From: Cylindrodendrum hubeiense
Lineage: Eukaryota; Ascomycota; Sordariomycetes; Hypocreales; Nectriaceae
Assembly: GCA_014621425.1 (NCBI GenBank)
Contig: JAANBB010000020.1
Location: forward strand, 207,722-271,721
Length of the DNA: 64,000 bases
Direction: 5' to 3'
Positions 42,999 through 54,074 of this stretch are shown here, in pieces (the first letter of the stretch is position 1; every line of letters begins with the position of its first letter). Under the pieces are notes generated by a model. The model was not told the DNA's origin. It saw only the letters and a program-made list of their open reading frames with translations, and searched no databases. The translations under genes were made by a program, and so were the position numbers.

Positions 42999-43589
42999 GA
43001 GGCTTTCTCTGTGTTTGAAGATGGGATGAGGTTATCACTGATTGCCGTCTTGAAGCCACGAAGTGCCCACACAAACGCGTGTGAGCTGAAATGCAGCGGG
43101 TGTTTAGTATGAGGCAAGTATTGTATCTAGATTAATTGAACTGGCATCTGTTGCTAAGAATGAATACGAAGGCGTTACCATGTAGCTTTGGAGTGAAAGA
43201 ATGGAAGTGGCGATTCAAGGACATACTCTCAATTTAACCCAGTCCAACATTCACCAGTGGAGGTTACTCAAATTTGTCACATAACACTCTTGAAACAAGT
43301 TTTCATTGAGAAACTGGGGCGGCTTTGTCAAGCTTTGATCTATCTCGAGGCCCTCAAAAGCATATCGTCCCCTCTCTGACAGCACGCTCATCATAACACC
43401 CATATCAGAGCTGCTCAGTATTGGCCAAATCTTAGCTAAGACGCTTAACTAGGTGCTTAATATTGAGGATCTAGTGGTCTCATTTCCATCAGCGGGCACA
43501 ACCAAATCGACACTCATGGGTGATGACCCACGCACGGAGTCACACGACGCAGAACCCCCTGCAGGTGCCAGCTATTCAAAGAGCCTCGG
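42999..43589. other. Intergenic region between convergent genes
   Basis: Spacer between the VOC gene and the alpha/beta hydrolase; no gene seen. Confidence 0.5.
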
Positions 43590-44564
43590 CTAGGTCATAT
43601 GAAGAAGTTCGTGTAGCTTCTTGGCCACGTATTCAGGGTTATCGGCCTGAATAAAATGTCCCGTCCCAGGTACTTGAAATGGTCCTTGACTCCTCTCCGA
43701 ATTGGTGAGCTTAGCTAAACCCTGGTTGTACCGATGCCAGTAGGGGTTGGAATAGGCCTGCCCTACCTCAACGGAAACTCCAAGCGCCCTTTCGCTATGT
43801 TCGGCAAAAGTATCAAAGTCGTGACCCAAGACGGTTATGAATGGTCCGCTACCGTCAGGTCCCCGAAGACTGGGGGCGTCAGCACGAGGAAGAAGCTGAG
43901 TCAGATTCTTGCGGCTGAGCCCCTCTTTGTTTCCCACGCTCGGGTGGAAGAACTTCCCAATCTGTACCCGGGCTATCCGCAGGATTTCTGGCGTGATACC
44001 AGATGGAAGCGTGGCCTCGTCAAAATCTTGTCCATCTGGGTCTGGGCAGATGGACACGAAATCCGAGTCAGTGATCACGCTGTCCAGGAACAGCACACTC
44101 GCCACGGTAGTCGGGTGCTCTTGTGCGAACAAGCGGATGAGTGCACAGCCAATGGAGTTGCCGACCAGGTGCAGCTTCAGATGATCGGGGTTATCGATCT
44201 CCAGCTTCTCCCTCGTGATTTGGGTGATCAGCTCGTGCATATCCCGGACGACACTCATGCAGTCATGCGCATGGCTGGGATCGACAGCACCTTCATCGTC
44301 TGGGTCGCGGTCAACAGTCTGGCCTTGTCCGAAACGATCGTAGGTGAGGATCGCAGGAAGTCCATCTGGTGAGATTGCTTGCAGCTTGGCAATGGTTGGT
44401 GCCCATCCCAGCTGCGGCAGGCCGAGGCCGTTGACGAAAACGATAAGAGACTGATCTGCTGTTTCAGACGCCGTAGCTCGGGTGAAGCTGTAGGCGAGCT
44501 GAGCAGTCGGCTTGGTTTTAAGACGAATGAAATCGTACGTGAGTTGACCTTGCTGAGACGTCAT
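43590..44564 (-). CDS. Alpha/beta hydrolase
   Basis: Single exon, 324 aa. The core reads 'LIVFVNGLGLPQLGW' (oxyanion region), 'ILTYDRFGQGQT', the nucleophile elbow G135-N-S137-I-G, 'SVLFLDSVITDSD', and the C-terminal His in 'VPGTGHFIQADNPEYVA' (H303). The catalytic Asp probably lies in the 'VLGHDFDTFAEH' region. No signal peptide, so cytosolic. The substrate is unknown; the layout resembles small-ester or epoxide-type hydrolases. Start: first ATG of the frame. Confidence 0.85.
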   Translation of the reverse strand: MTSQQGQLTYDFIRLKTKPTAQLAYSFTRATASETADQSLIVFVNGLGLPQLGWAPTIAKLQAISPDGLPAILTYDRFGQGQTVDRDPDDEGAVDPSHAHDCMSVVRDMHELITQITREKLEIDNPDHLKLHLVGNSIGCALIRLFAQEHPTTVASVLFLDSVITDSDFVSICPDPDGQDFDEATLPSGITPEILRIARVQIGKFFHPSVGNKEGLSRKNLTQLLPRADAPSLRGPDGSGPFITVLGHDFDTFAEHSERALGVSVEVGQAYSNPYWHRYNQGLAKLTNSERSQGPFQVPGTGHFIQADNPEYVAKKLHELLHMT

Positions 44565-45225
44565 CTTGAATTTGTTAACCTGGATTGTCGATTTGGATGC
44601 TTGTTTGTAGGTGCGTGAAGGAGATCCTACTGAAAATGGTCATCTTAGCATAACCTCGATGTAAGACGAATACGATATTAGTAAGCGGTAATAAGCGTCT
44701 CATCCTAAAAGGGATGTCAGAACTTAGTTCGATCATTTTAGGAAGAACTTTTGTTTGGTCGTCTGGGGATTGGAATAACGTTGAAGTTCCGTCTCATGAA
44801 GTGCATTGCTCATTTTCGCGTAGCCGACGATGCAGGCTTTTCCGGTTTAATAATATTAGCCGAAAATTGCCTTCACTGGATTCCAAAGCGTAGGCTGGTC
44901 TGGCTCATCAATGCAAGCGCAGTGGCGATGGCCAACGCCACCGAATCTATGGCGAGGCTTCGAGGTCAACTATTGAGGTGGCCGAGATAAGATGAACGGA
45001 ACTGGCGAAAATGGCGCGATGCTACCCTACAATCCAATTATAGTCACCTTGGCGTCGATGACCTGCCTAATTTGGAAGCCATGATCTCTAATTACAGATA
45101 CGGCGGAAGACGTTGGTCAGATGCGTAAAAGGACCCCCATCGCCTGCACCAAAGTTGTCGATTTACCACTACTTGAGTATCTCACAACTCTCAGATTTGC
45201 AAACCACACCGTTGCGTTTTACATC
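44565..45225. other. Divergent intergenic region
   Basis: Between the hydrolase (minus) and the second GNAT gene (plus). A 79-codon frame at 44751-44990 has no domain. Confidence 0.45.
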
Positions 45226-45840
45226 ATGGTTTTTGAAGGACTTAAAAATGCATTCCGATCCGAACGCCTCTTCTACCGCGCGTTGGAAAGCAATGATGCC
45301 GATAAGGATTTCCTCTTCACCCAGCTCGAGAATGACCCCGTCAACTCGACGCTCGCCGATTTGGGCATGATACAACCAAAGACCAAGAAACATGCCGAAC
45401 ATTTGGCTGAAAAGCTAGTTGGCTCGACCCTAGCTGTCATGATTTGCATCGCCGAGGAAGGTGATAGCAAGAAGGATTCGGCGCCGGTCTCCATTGGCTT
45501 CTTGGTCATGGGCTACGGAGGCATACCCGCAGAACAAGTGCACAGTCGATCTACAAGCCTCGGAATAGTTTTGGGTGCTGCTTACCAGGACCAAGGGTAC
45601 GGCAAGGAAGCCGTCAATTGGGGGCTGGACTGGGCGTTTCGGTTCGGAGGCTACCATCGCGTCGGACTCTTAACCATCTCCTATAACGAGCGTGCTATAC
45701 ACCTCTACAAGCAACTGGGGTTTGTGGAAGAAGGCCGCAGCCGTGAGGCGCACTGGCATGATCGGAAGTGGTATGATTTAATTGCGTTTGGGATACTGGA
45801 GAATGAGTGGGCTGCAGTGCGAGGTCTGGAAGAAAGTTGA
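45226..45840 (+). CDS. GNAT-family N-acetyltransferase, paralogue of the gene at 19884
   Basis: Single exon, 204 aa from the ATG at 45226 (MVFEGLKNAFRSERLFYRAL), which aligns with the start of the other copy; the frame is open another 35 codons upstream. The acetyl-CoA motif is in 'AYQDQGYGKEAVNWGLDWAFRFGGYHRV', and the C-terminal block 'NERAIHLYKQLGFVEEGRSREAHWHDRKWYD' is almost the same as in the first copy. Similarity includes the intervening 'STLAVMIC' strand. This indicates duplication within the region, with neighbours not duplicated. The substrate is unknown. Confidence 0.85.
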   Translation: MVFEGLKNAFRSERLFYRALESNDADKDFLFTQLENDPVNSTLADLGMIQPKTKKHAEHLAEKLVGSTLAVMICIAEEGDSKKDSAPVSIGFLVMGYGGIPAEQVHSRSTSLGIVLGAAYQDQGYGKEAVNWGLDWAFRFGGYHRVGLLTISYNERAIHLYKQLGFVEEGRSREAHWHDRKWYDLIAFGILENEWAAVRGLEES

Positions 45841-46297
45841 TTGAATATTGATGATTCTGGGACGCACATTTTTTCCTCCATATTTTCTAGTTGCAGATCC
45901 AGTGCCTAATTGAGTCTTCGTATTTGAGTGACAGCGAGAAGTTTACAAATTTTCGGGTGAAACAATACATTCCTAAGCTAAAGAATGGCATTTAGCCCAG
46001 CATGCGATGTTTGGCGTGATCTCGATTATTTAGTCGTTCTGCACTGTTTTTCGAATATATGGAGAGAGATCCTATCACATATTCTCCAAATGTTGGTGTT
46101 TGCATCGACAAATGAGTTGCAAGGAAGTTCGCCAGCCAAATAAACTTCAAAGCTCTTTCCGGTTGCCATGCTGCTCGAAAGCATCACCATGGACCTCGGC
46201 TTATTATTAATCCGCACAGGATAGTTCTCCACTACATTGGAACCGAGCTTCAATCCCGCCGAGGCCACGACAACCATCCTCTTCACAAACATCCAAA
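45841..46297. other. Intergenic region
   Basis: 3' flank of the GNAT gene and promoter of the dehydrogenase; no gene seen. Confidence 0.45.
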
Positions 46298-47353
46298 ATG
46301 AGCGTCCAGCAATCAAGAAAATCTGTTCTTATCACTGGGTAAGCTTCATTCGTTTAACGGAAGTGGCAGTGACTATATTAACGGGGACTAGCTGCTCACC
46401 TGGTGGCATCGGCTTTGCACTAGCGCAAGAGTTTCAATCACGCAGTAAGCTCAACATGTGACAGTGCGGCCCCCACCTGTCCAAAGCTCACATTTCACTT
46501 CTTGCTAGACTGCAATGTCATTGCCACAGCTCGTAAGCCTGAAGCCCTCGCCGAGCTTGCGGCCCTGGGCTTGACTGCAGTCCGTCTCGATGTGGATGAC
46601 GAAGACAGCATAAACGAGGCCAAAGCGCAGGTCGAGGAGATCACAGGAGGAAAGCTTGACATCCTTGTGAACAACGCGTAAGTCCAAAAAAAATCAAGAC
46701 GATTGAACAACTCTAATTCTTTTATATAAAGTGGCGTCCGATATGTCATGCCATTGACTGATGCGACCCCAGAGCGGGTCCGTTCTGTCTTCGAGACGAA
46801 TGTCATCTCAGTCATGACTCTCACCAACAAGCTGATGCCTTTTCTGTTGGCGTCGGAGGGCCTCATCGTCAACATCTCCTCTTACTCAGACCGACTGGGA
46901 TACCCGTTCAAGGGTGTGTACGCTATGTCCAAGGCAGCCCTTACCGCCTACTCCCGCAATCTCTCTGTCGAGCTGGCGCACTACAACGTGCGCGTTCTCA
47001 ATGTTGTAACATCGTTTGTGAGCAGCAAGGGCCAGAGCGGCGTCGCCGAACCATGGCCCCAGGACAGTTTGTTCGACAGCATGCGCGACGCGGGACAGAA
47101 AGTCGGAAGCGGAAGGCGGATGACGGCAGAGGAGTACGCCAAAGATGTTGTGACGGAGACTCTAAGAGGCAAAGGCTGGAGCTTTGGACCATGGAGGTTC
47201 TTTGGGACGAGAGAGATGATGCGAATCGGCACCTCATCCACGAAGATGTGGTTTCTGGAGATGCTGGGCGAGGGCTGGATTCGGTTCATCATGCTCAGAA
47301 TGTGGCCGTTCTGGAAACTAAAGGATACTCTGCATAATAAGAAGGGCAATTGA
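46298..47353 (+). CDS. Short-chain dehydrogenase/reductase (Ayr1-like)
   Basis: Exons 46298-46338, 46392-46444, 46509-46677 and 46732-47353 join in frame to 294 aa. The NADP-binding motif TGCSPGGIG is at residues 13-21, with a basic 'ATARK' after strand 2 (NADPH preference). NNAG is at 86-89, catalytic S138 in 'NISSYS', and Y151-x-x-x-K155 in 'YAMSK'. The C-terminus is hydrophobic and basic (FIMLRMWPFWKLKDTLHNKK), as in membrane-associated 1-acyl-dihydroxyacetone-phosphate reductase-like enzymes. The substrate was not determined. All four junctions match family text, including the split of the nucleotide motif by intron 1. Confidence 0.9.
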
Positions 47354-48275
47354 GCTTTTCTGTAGAGAACGGGTGTTGAACCTTTTCGTAGATAGCTGCG
47401 AATCACCATACCAGGAACGTGTACCTGTATTTATGTGATTGTCTAGTACCGGTGCGTGAGGTTTCTTCCCTTTGCTTAAACTCTGATATTGATGTCGAGG
47501 TTTTACGGAGGCTTCTGAAATGCTGGTAATCACAGGAATAACTTACACAGCCTGTTTGTTGTAACCTGCTGATCTTCTCCAAAAGAAAACGAGTAGTAAG
47601 GCTCATCGAAGTATAAATGAAATTAACCTAGCTGCTTCAAATGACTTGGAAAGGTCTAGTGCGATTAATAATGTTTATTATCTAATGTTGTATGCTTATC
47701 CTTTATATGTTCTCACATGCAAGTCCTCTTAGACGATCAAAGAAAATGTAACGTTTGGTGACAAAATGGTTATGACTTGCGTTAAGCATCAGCCAATCCT
47801 ATACAAATCAAGATGTATCATTAGTGACGTGAAATAAAGAAAGTGATAAGGTCATCTGTTACATTGTTGTTTTCAGACATTGTGTAAGAACGACATCTTG
47901 TCTCAGCGCACTTCGCACTAGCTATGCAGCTAATTTCTTTGCACTCATAGCTCAATTTAGTATGGAATTATCCTGACATGTGTTACTGTTAGGTAATGAA
48001 GTTGCTTCATGCGTTCTGCTATATTCCACTATTATATAGGCATGTGTTCTCAACCTGTTGGGCCCCATGACTGTGATCGAGCAACGTTGCCTCGACCTTT
48101 GGGACCTACAACTTTTGGCCGAGATTGGCCACGCGCCGAGGGGGCATGAAAACCTGCTACTGTATATGACGTCATATCACCTGACAAGCTCTTGTTTGCC
48201 TAGTATTTATCTCGTCAAGATAACTATAATCTTCTTAATAGTTCCAGAGTCTCGAAACAACGACTTGAAGTCAAG
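47354..48275. other. AT-leaning intergenic region
   Basis: No gene. A TATATAG element at 48033-48039 lies about 240 bp upstream of the GH64 ATG and might be its TATA box. Confidence 0.45.
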
Positions 48276-49388
48276 ATGCCGCAATCACTCCAAATAGCCC
48301 TGAAGAACAACTCCAGCTCGGGTCAGCTCTACGCCTATATTACTGGCTTAGCCATCCAGCAAAATGCCCAACGTTGTCTTCTCAAGAAAAATGGCAAGGA
48401 CTTGTATTTCCCTCAACAAGTCTCACACGTAGGGTCGCCCCTCGCAGAAGATTGTGCCATCCCCCTCGGGCCGTCTGGGAACTCAGTCACAGTTACCATC
48501 CCCCAAATTGCTGGAGGACGCATATGGATCTCGGAAGGCAAACTCACCTTTTTGCTTAACCCTGGACCTGCGCTGGTTGAGCCGTCGGTGTTGAACCCGA
48601 GCGACCCAAACGCGGGTGTGAATTTCGGGTTTGCCGAGTTCACGCTGAATGATGCACAGCTCTATGCAAATATCAGCTACGTGGACTTTGTGCCAAGAAT
48701 TCCGATTGCTCTCACTCTGAAGCAGAGCTCGGGAGAAATTCAGCATGTGACGGGAATGGCGCGTGACGGGTTGGACAAGATGGTGGGTGGTCTGACTGCC
48801 CAGGCGCAGAAGGATCATCGACCATGGGACAAGTTGGTCATACGGCAAGGTGGTCGCAATTTGAGGATTCTGAATGCAACGCATGGGGATGCTGCTGCTG
48901 CAAACTTCGATGGCTATTATGAGCCGCTCGTCGAAGCAGTGTGGCAGCGCTATGCGTCTGGCCAGACGATGAGGATCAATACTCAATCTGGTGCGGGGAT
49001 CCTGGAAGGTCGCGTGGGCAGCAACGGCAAGCTGAAAATCGGCAACGAAGAGTTCGGTAAGCCAAATACTGCAGATATCTTTGGCTGCAACAGTGGCCCA
49101 TTCACGACTGGAGCATCGCCCGTCAGAAACGCCATCATCCCTCGCCTCGCGGCAGCTTTTGTCCGATCCACCTTGCTCCAGTACAAGGACCAACCAAGCA
49201 TCCCGGACACATTCTACCGCCAGGACCCAACAAACCACTACGCCAGGCTGGTCCATGAGTATAACGTCGATCGGAAAGGCTATGCGTTTGCGTATGATGA
49301 TGTGCAGTTGGATGGCGGAGAGGACCAATCCGGCAAAGTCAACGCGGGAGACCCGCTGCTTTTCACAGTCACTGTGGGAGGCAAATGA
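48276..49388 (+). CDS. Glycoside hydrolase family 64 (beta-1,3-glucanase-like)
   Basis: Single exon, 370 aa. Thaumatin-like beta-barrel text (LQIALKNNSSSGQLYAYITG; GRIWISEGKLTFLLNPG) is followed by the active-site strands 'GFAEFTLNDAQLYANISYVDFV'. E121 and D137 are 16 residues apart, as are the catalytic pair known for bacterial laminaripentaose-producing GH64. Later family text includes 'VFGCNSGPF'-like 'DIFGCNSGPF' and 'FYRQDPTNHYARLVHEYNVDRKGYAFAYDDV'. No signal peptide is visible: the protein starts MPQSLQIALK and its first strand follows at once, so it is probably intracellular or unconventionally exported. The expected role is cleavage of beta-1,3-glucan. Confidence 0.9.
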   Translation: MPQSLQIALKNNSSSGQLYAYITGLAIQQNAQRCLLKKNGKDLYFPQQVSHVGSPLAEDCAIPLGPSGNSVTVTIPQIAGGRIWISEGKLTFLLNPGPALVEPSVLNPSDPNAGVNFGFAEFTLNDAQLYANISYVDFVPRIPIALTLKQSSGEIQHVTGMARDGLDKMVGGLTAQAQKDHRPWDKLVIRQGGRNLRILNATHGDAAAANFDGYYEPLVEAVWQRYASGQTMRINTQSGAGILEGRVGSNGKLKIGNEEFGKPNTADIFGCNSGPFTTGASPVRNAIIPRLAAAFVRSTLLQYKDQPSIPDTFYRQDPTNHYARLVHEYNVDRKGYAFAYDDVQLDGGEDQSGKVNAGDPLLFTVTVGGK

Positions 49389-49997
49389 ACTGAAGCAGGT
49401 AAGTAGAGGTGCGACCGCAGTACCGCACCCATAGGATATCTACTGGATGAAGGAGCGATTTGAGTTGCGAACGTTGTAGCATTTTATTTGTATCTAAGCA
49501 GGTAGTGAATTATAGCAGAGAAACCGTCAAGACCCATGTAGATACACTGTGCAGGCAAACCATCTAAGCCGACAAATCACTAATATTACCCGAGCATCGT
49601 GATGGTGAGTATAGTGGTAATATTTCAGATGGACTTTTGTGTAGATGCAGAGGGGATATTAGATATCAGGTTCGAGACACTTGAAATAGCACGTTCTAGT
49701 CCCCAACACTAGTGACGTATGTTTGTATTTGCATCGCATGGAAATGAGCCGTGCTAATTACTCGTTAGCCAAGCAAGTGTGGGCCTTATCGGCAGGCCAA
49801 GTCCGTATGATGCAACACTTGACCAACGAGGGCCGAATGATTACGTGGAGAAGCCCGCTCAAGTTTTGTGCGGGGAACGTCCGCTTCTTCCCCAAATAGT
49901 GACGCCCCGTCAGGGTCCCATTAAGAAGCGACCCTTCCCGGACACCAGTTCTTTTCTTCTTCCTTTTAATTATACCGCCGGTATCGGTCCCGCTTTC
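49389..49997. other. Intergenic region
   Basis: The next gene's frame stays open back to 49779, but the family-typical start is at 49998. No other gene seen. Confidence 0.45.
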
Positions 49998-51098
49998 ATG
50001 ATGTCTTCCCCAGAACGCACATATCCTCTCCAAAAGCCTAAAAATCACGTTCCTCCTATTCCTCGCTATCAACTTGTTCTCGGAACCGAAAATGACAGTG
50101 TACACACGACATACATAGGCATTCAACAGCACTCTCGGTCGGAAGATGCTACGAATGCCCGGATCCAGGCAACCAAGGCCATTCAGAAATGGCTCCAACC
50201 CCAGGATGGCGAGCACCCTTTAGTATCGGAATCATTCACCCTTCTCGACGGAAACGACGCAAAAAATGCCATTATTTGGGTCTGTTATTGGCGGGATGAA
50301 GTAAGCTATAAGAAAAGTCTGGGAGAGTTGGATATAAATGCTCTTTACTTTGACTTGCCTGCTCTCGGTCGGAAGTCGATTGGCATATGGCAAGAGAGCT
50401 TCTCAACGACTACATCGCGACTGGAAACCAACTACTCCGGTCTCGACTACCTTCCTGGGCTTGCAAGACTACCAGAAACCAGTGTCGCTGAGCATACCCT
50501 TTCGGCATATTGGGGAGCGGCAAGAGACCGAATTCCCGACTCTGCCCATGATCTTTTTGAAGGGGTAGACTCGGATCGGCCCAAAACTGTCCCGGCAGGG
50601 TTAGGGCAGCATCTTGTTGGAACCAATTACCATAACCTGGTTCACATTCGTTCCGGTCAGTTCTGGGAGAATTGTGACGCGACAGAGAGTGCTGCATATG
50701 AGGAAAAGCTAGAGCCAACTCTCCGACACGGGTTGCAGTTTCTCTGGGACAACCCCAAGGAAGGCGGCGCGGTCGGGTTGCGATATCTCCAAAATACGGA
50801 GAACGCTTCACCCGAAGCAGATGATGATCGGAAGGAATTATGCGTTACCGGTTTCTTCACAAGCCTAGGACTTTTGGAGACGTGGGCGAAAACACATCGA
50901 TCACACCTTGCCATTTACCGAGGAGCCCTGGCGCATGCTAAAATCTTCGGCGACGCGAGGAAGTTCCGAACCTGGCATGAAGTGTCTGTGCTCAACGAAG
51001 GAGACGCGAAGTTTGAATATGTCAATTGTCTACCAGAGACTGGTGTGATTCCTTTCATCCCACTCACTGCAAAGGATGGAGCGCTGGAGAGGCAGTAG
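49998..51098 (+). CDS. Haem-containing dehydratase (aldoxime dehydratase family)
   Basis: Single exon, 366 aa from ATG 49998, beginning 'ERTYPLQKPKNHVPPIPRY' as the family does. Family landmarks are 'GIQQHSR', 'YWRDEVSYKKS', 'HTLSAYWGAARDRIP', 'GTNYHNLVHIRSGQFWENC', 'KTHRSHLAIYRGAL' and 'TWHEVSVLNEG'. By comparison with characterised phenylacetaldoxime dehydratases (from memory), H303 is the candidate proximal haem ligand, and R178, S219 and H327 are candidates for the distal catalytic set. The enzyme dehydrates aldoximes to nitriles. The usual partner nitrilase or nitrile hydratase is not in this window. It ends 26 bp from the convergent gene at 51125. Cytosolic. Confidence 0.9.
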   Translation: MMSSPERTYPLQKPKNHVPPIPRYQLVLGTENDSVHTTYIGIQQHSRSEDATNARIQATKAIQKWLQPQDGEHPLVSESFTLLDGNDAKNAIIWVCYWRDEVSYKKSLGELDINALYFDLPALGRKSIGIWQESFSTTTSRLETNYSGLDYLPGLARLPETSVAEHTLSAYWGAARDRIPDSAHDLFEGVDSDRPKTVPAGLGQHLVGTNYHNLVHIRSGQFWENCDATESAAYEEKLEPTLRHGLQFLWDNPKEGGAVGLRYLQNTENASPEADDDRKELCVTGFFTSLGLLETWAKTHRSHLAIYRGALAHAKIFGDARKFRTWHEVSVLNEGDAKFEYVNCLPETGVIPFIPLTAKDGALERQ

Positions 51099-51124
51099 GG
51101 GATCATAAGCGGAGGTTTTCTCCC

Positions 51125-53028
51125 TCAAACTAGGTCGCCATCAAAGACTTCGAGCTTGTTCTGCTCACCAGTGAACCAAAACTGCAGGATACCTTTCATG
51201 TGGTAGCATGCCCATCCTGGATTATTGACCCTAGTATGCGTGTGTCCCAAGTCTGTGTTGAACGCCGCATCTACGGATAGGCCATCCAGCACCCTAGTAC
51301 GGCTTATCTGGGCAAAGTCGTGACAGAATTTGGTAGGGCTGGTACAATTTTGAACTGCATCAACCCCGACTCTACATTGCCCTAGGGCTCGCCGTGTTCC
51401 ATCGTTGTAACTAATGATGATCCCCCTGCAGCGATTAGTCTGATCATCATAGAAAACTTGGGTGGACACGACGTTTTCTAGAGGTGCTGAGGAGAAACAG
51501 GCATGGTTGAAGGGGAGATGCAGAGTAGGTGTGAAGGGTTGGAGACGAGAATCTTCATCTACTCTGGGATGGACGCCTATTATCGAGATTGGGGAGGCTT
51601 CGTAGACGTCGTGAACAAGCGTAGAAGTGGGTCCTATTTTAGAAACGAAGTCTTCTGTGTTTCCAGCATGAAGTGGACCAATAGCCACATCTCCTGAACG
51701 CAACATGCGGAACTTATTTGTTAGAATAGCTCGACTACTATATCCATGCAGACTTACTAGAAAGCACGGCTTCCTTTCTACCCGGTGGCCGGTTAACTGT
51801 TTTAGCCGCACGCCGAATGCGACGATCGGGTCGTCCGGACTGACAGGCAAGTACACCCACGCCGACAGCCTTTGCCGTTTTGATGAAAGTTGTTGAAATG
51901 TAGAGAGCGCGATAGGGGCTTTTGGGGTATGAAAATGAATGGCCACCGTCGAGGAGCGTAGAATAAATAGAGTAAGACCCGTACAGTTGCTCAAATTGGT
52001 GATGGAGAAACGCGGATTATGACGTACGGGCACTGGCACAAGAATAGACTTGGATAGAATAGGTGGAGTAGGAGTGTCCCAGATCTTCAAGGACAGAGAA
52101 CTGCCAAGCAGGCGCAAGCGACCAAGGCCAAGCTACATAAATTAGACGAGCGAAGGTGAACAAGGATGGATACCGACCTTAAATTCTACGTTGACGCCAG
52201 TGAGATGCTCTGCTGACTCTACCACATACACGACCTCACCTGGCCGAGATTTTCGGTTTGAAGTCGGCTCAGAGCTGCGATCAATCTGCTGGAGCCCCTT
52301 GGAATCCATGGTCAAGCGAATCGTATAGTCCATAGCGCCCTCGGTCACTGGGTCGCTTCCACGCGTCCAGCTCCGGATTATGTCAAGTGGCAAGGTGACT
52401 AGGCTATCTGACCGAGGTTTCGATAAGGCATCGGCCAGTTCCGTGACATATAGGTACCTCTCTAGCAAACCTGGCTGTAGATAGTCCCAAATCATGCGGT
52501 GGAGCTCGGGTGGGAGTGTACGCAGTTGCGGGAGGTTGTGTGTTTTCGCCGTCTGGTCTACTAACTCCCAACAAGCACCACGGTCGGCAGGGGTTAGGAT
52601 CAGCGGCGGAGATTCATACCAGGGATATCTCCATGTGGCTGCAACCATCAACCTCTCAAGCTTGTTGTCTGCTTGGCATCGCTTCACAAACAGATTGAAG
52701 CAATCCAGGTGGACGGTGGCGCTCTCGGGGACCTCTCCGCAGTACTGGCACTGAATAGAGCGGCAGAATATCTTATGGACGTCTCCCTGTTCACAGTAGT
52801 AGCCGGGTGGGAAGGTGGCGGCACTCCCCCACTCGACGCGAGTCGAATCATAGCTGCCTTGGACTGGACCGGGTTAGAGCATTAGCTGGGAGGTTGCAGG
52901 CTAGACGAGGTGCGAACTTAGTCCATACGGGCGGCGATCTTTTCATGGGACTTGAAGGCAGCGCCGCAGACACCGCACTGGGGGTGGATACGGATGTGCT
53001 GCGTGCCACGGCTCGTGCTTCTGTCCAT
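51125..53028 (-). CDS. Zinc-finger/F-box-like fungal protein
   Basis: Four exons on the minus strand: 53028-52929, 52863-52178, 52132-51758 and 51712-51125. They join in frame to 582 aa. The N-terminus has paired Cys motifs (HPQCGVCGAAF; GYYCEQGD; FCRSIQCQYCGEVP; VHLDCFNLFVKRC) suggesting a LIM-like double zinc finger, then an F-box-like 'LRTLPPELHRMIWDYLQPGLLERYL'. The C-terminal half has the 'LRLLGSSLSLKIWDTPTPP', 'GDVAIGP' and 'HRCRGIIISYNDGTRRALGQCRVG' text of a fungal family of unknown function. Two introns are 45 bp (51713-51757 and 52133-52177). The first is a multiple of three with no stop, so retention would add 15 residues. The donor at 52177 (GTCGGT) is weak. Function not established. 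Confidence 0.75.
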
Positions 53029-54074
53029 TTTGCGGCGGACGCGCCTTTTGTCTCGCGGTGACGTGGTGAGATGCGAAGTGTAACGTTCAAGACGTTCAAG
53101 ACTGTCGGAGGCGGTAAAGACAGGCAGAAACACCGAGCGGCTGGCGGATCCTCCAATGACGGCTGCGGCTGTGATGAAAACCCGAAGTCGGAGAATAAGG
53201 AACGATTGGCTTGATACGAGTCACATCTCGATTGAATGACATGCCTAACGGCTAGTATTGGTCCACAGACGTATGGAATCATTCAGGTTCAACTCAGTAA
53301 TTCTACCCTCAGGGTGATCCACCTTGAAAGAGTGCATCTCCGCGGCCCCGCCGTCATCTCGATGGCTCCACGCCGAGCGCGGAATGGTGGTTCCTTGATT
53401 GTGGGGTCATCACGGTGCTATCAATGTGTGGCGTCACAAGCCAGCAGAGTGCGGGGTCTGGACCGGAGGACCTGAAATGGGCTTCTTCAGATCAACCGCC
53501 ACCCTTGTAATTCGTTGCAGATTTAGAAGGCGCAAGTAGTTCTTGGCATCGTTCTTCGGCTGTCTATGCATACAACTTGCAGCTTCGAATTCGGCTTTTC
53601 GTGGAGGCAATGCTCATATTCTCACGGCGTACTCTCCGTAGCTCTCACTTGGCGTGACTAATGTCTTGGTTTCTATACGTGCCCACATCAAGCTCGTCTC
53701 GAACCGGGAGCGAGCCGGTCAAGCCCACCTGCAACGCGTTTGCCTCCAGTCAGTCCACTGCCGGCTCCGATTCCGCTCTGTGGAACTAAGACAGATTACT
53801 CACTCAAGACCAGCAGGACACGTGGAAAGAGAGCTGCTGGGTGACTTTATGTTATCAATGATTGGCTACAACTCCCCGCCTTCTACTAAACTCCGCCCTT
53901 TGACAGACACGCGAGCGGGGCCCCATGAAGAAGGAGTGCTGCTTATCAGTTGCATGACTACCCAAAGACAACCCAACATATAAAGCAGTGAACCTCTTCC
54001 TCTTCACTTCAATTCACTCTCATCACAGTTTAATTTATTTTTTACTCCACCCAAGACCCCATATCCAGCCAACC
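53029..54074. other. Divergent intergenic region (promoters)
   Basis: Holds promoters of the zinc-finger protein (minus) and the PaiB-like gene (plus). A frame at 53654-53983 has no domain. Confidence 0.5.
53979..54015 (+). promoter_or_regulatory. TATA box and CT-rich leader of the PaiB-like gene
   Basis: TATAAA at 53979-53984 is followed by a CT-rich tract (CCTCTTCCTCTTCAC), 91 to 60 bp before the ATG. This is a common arrangement in well-expressed fungal promoters. Confidence 0.45.
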
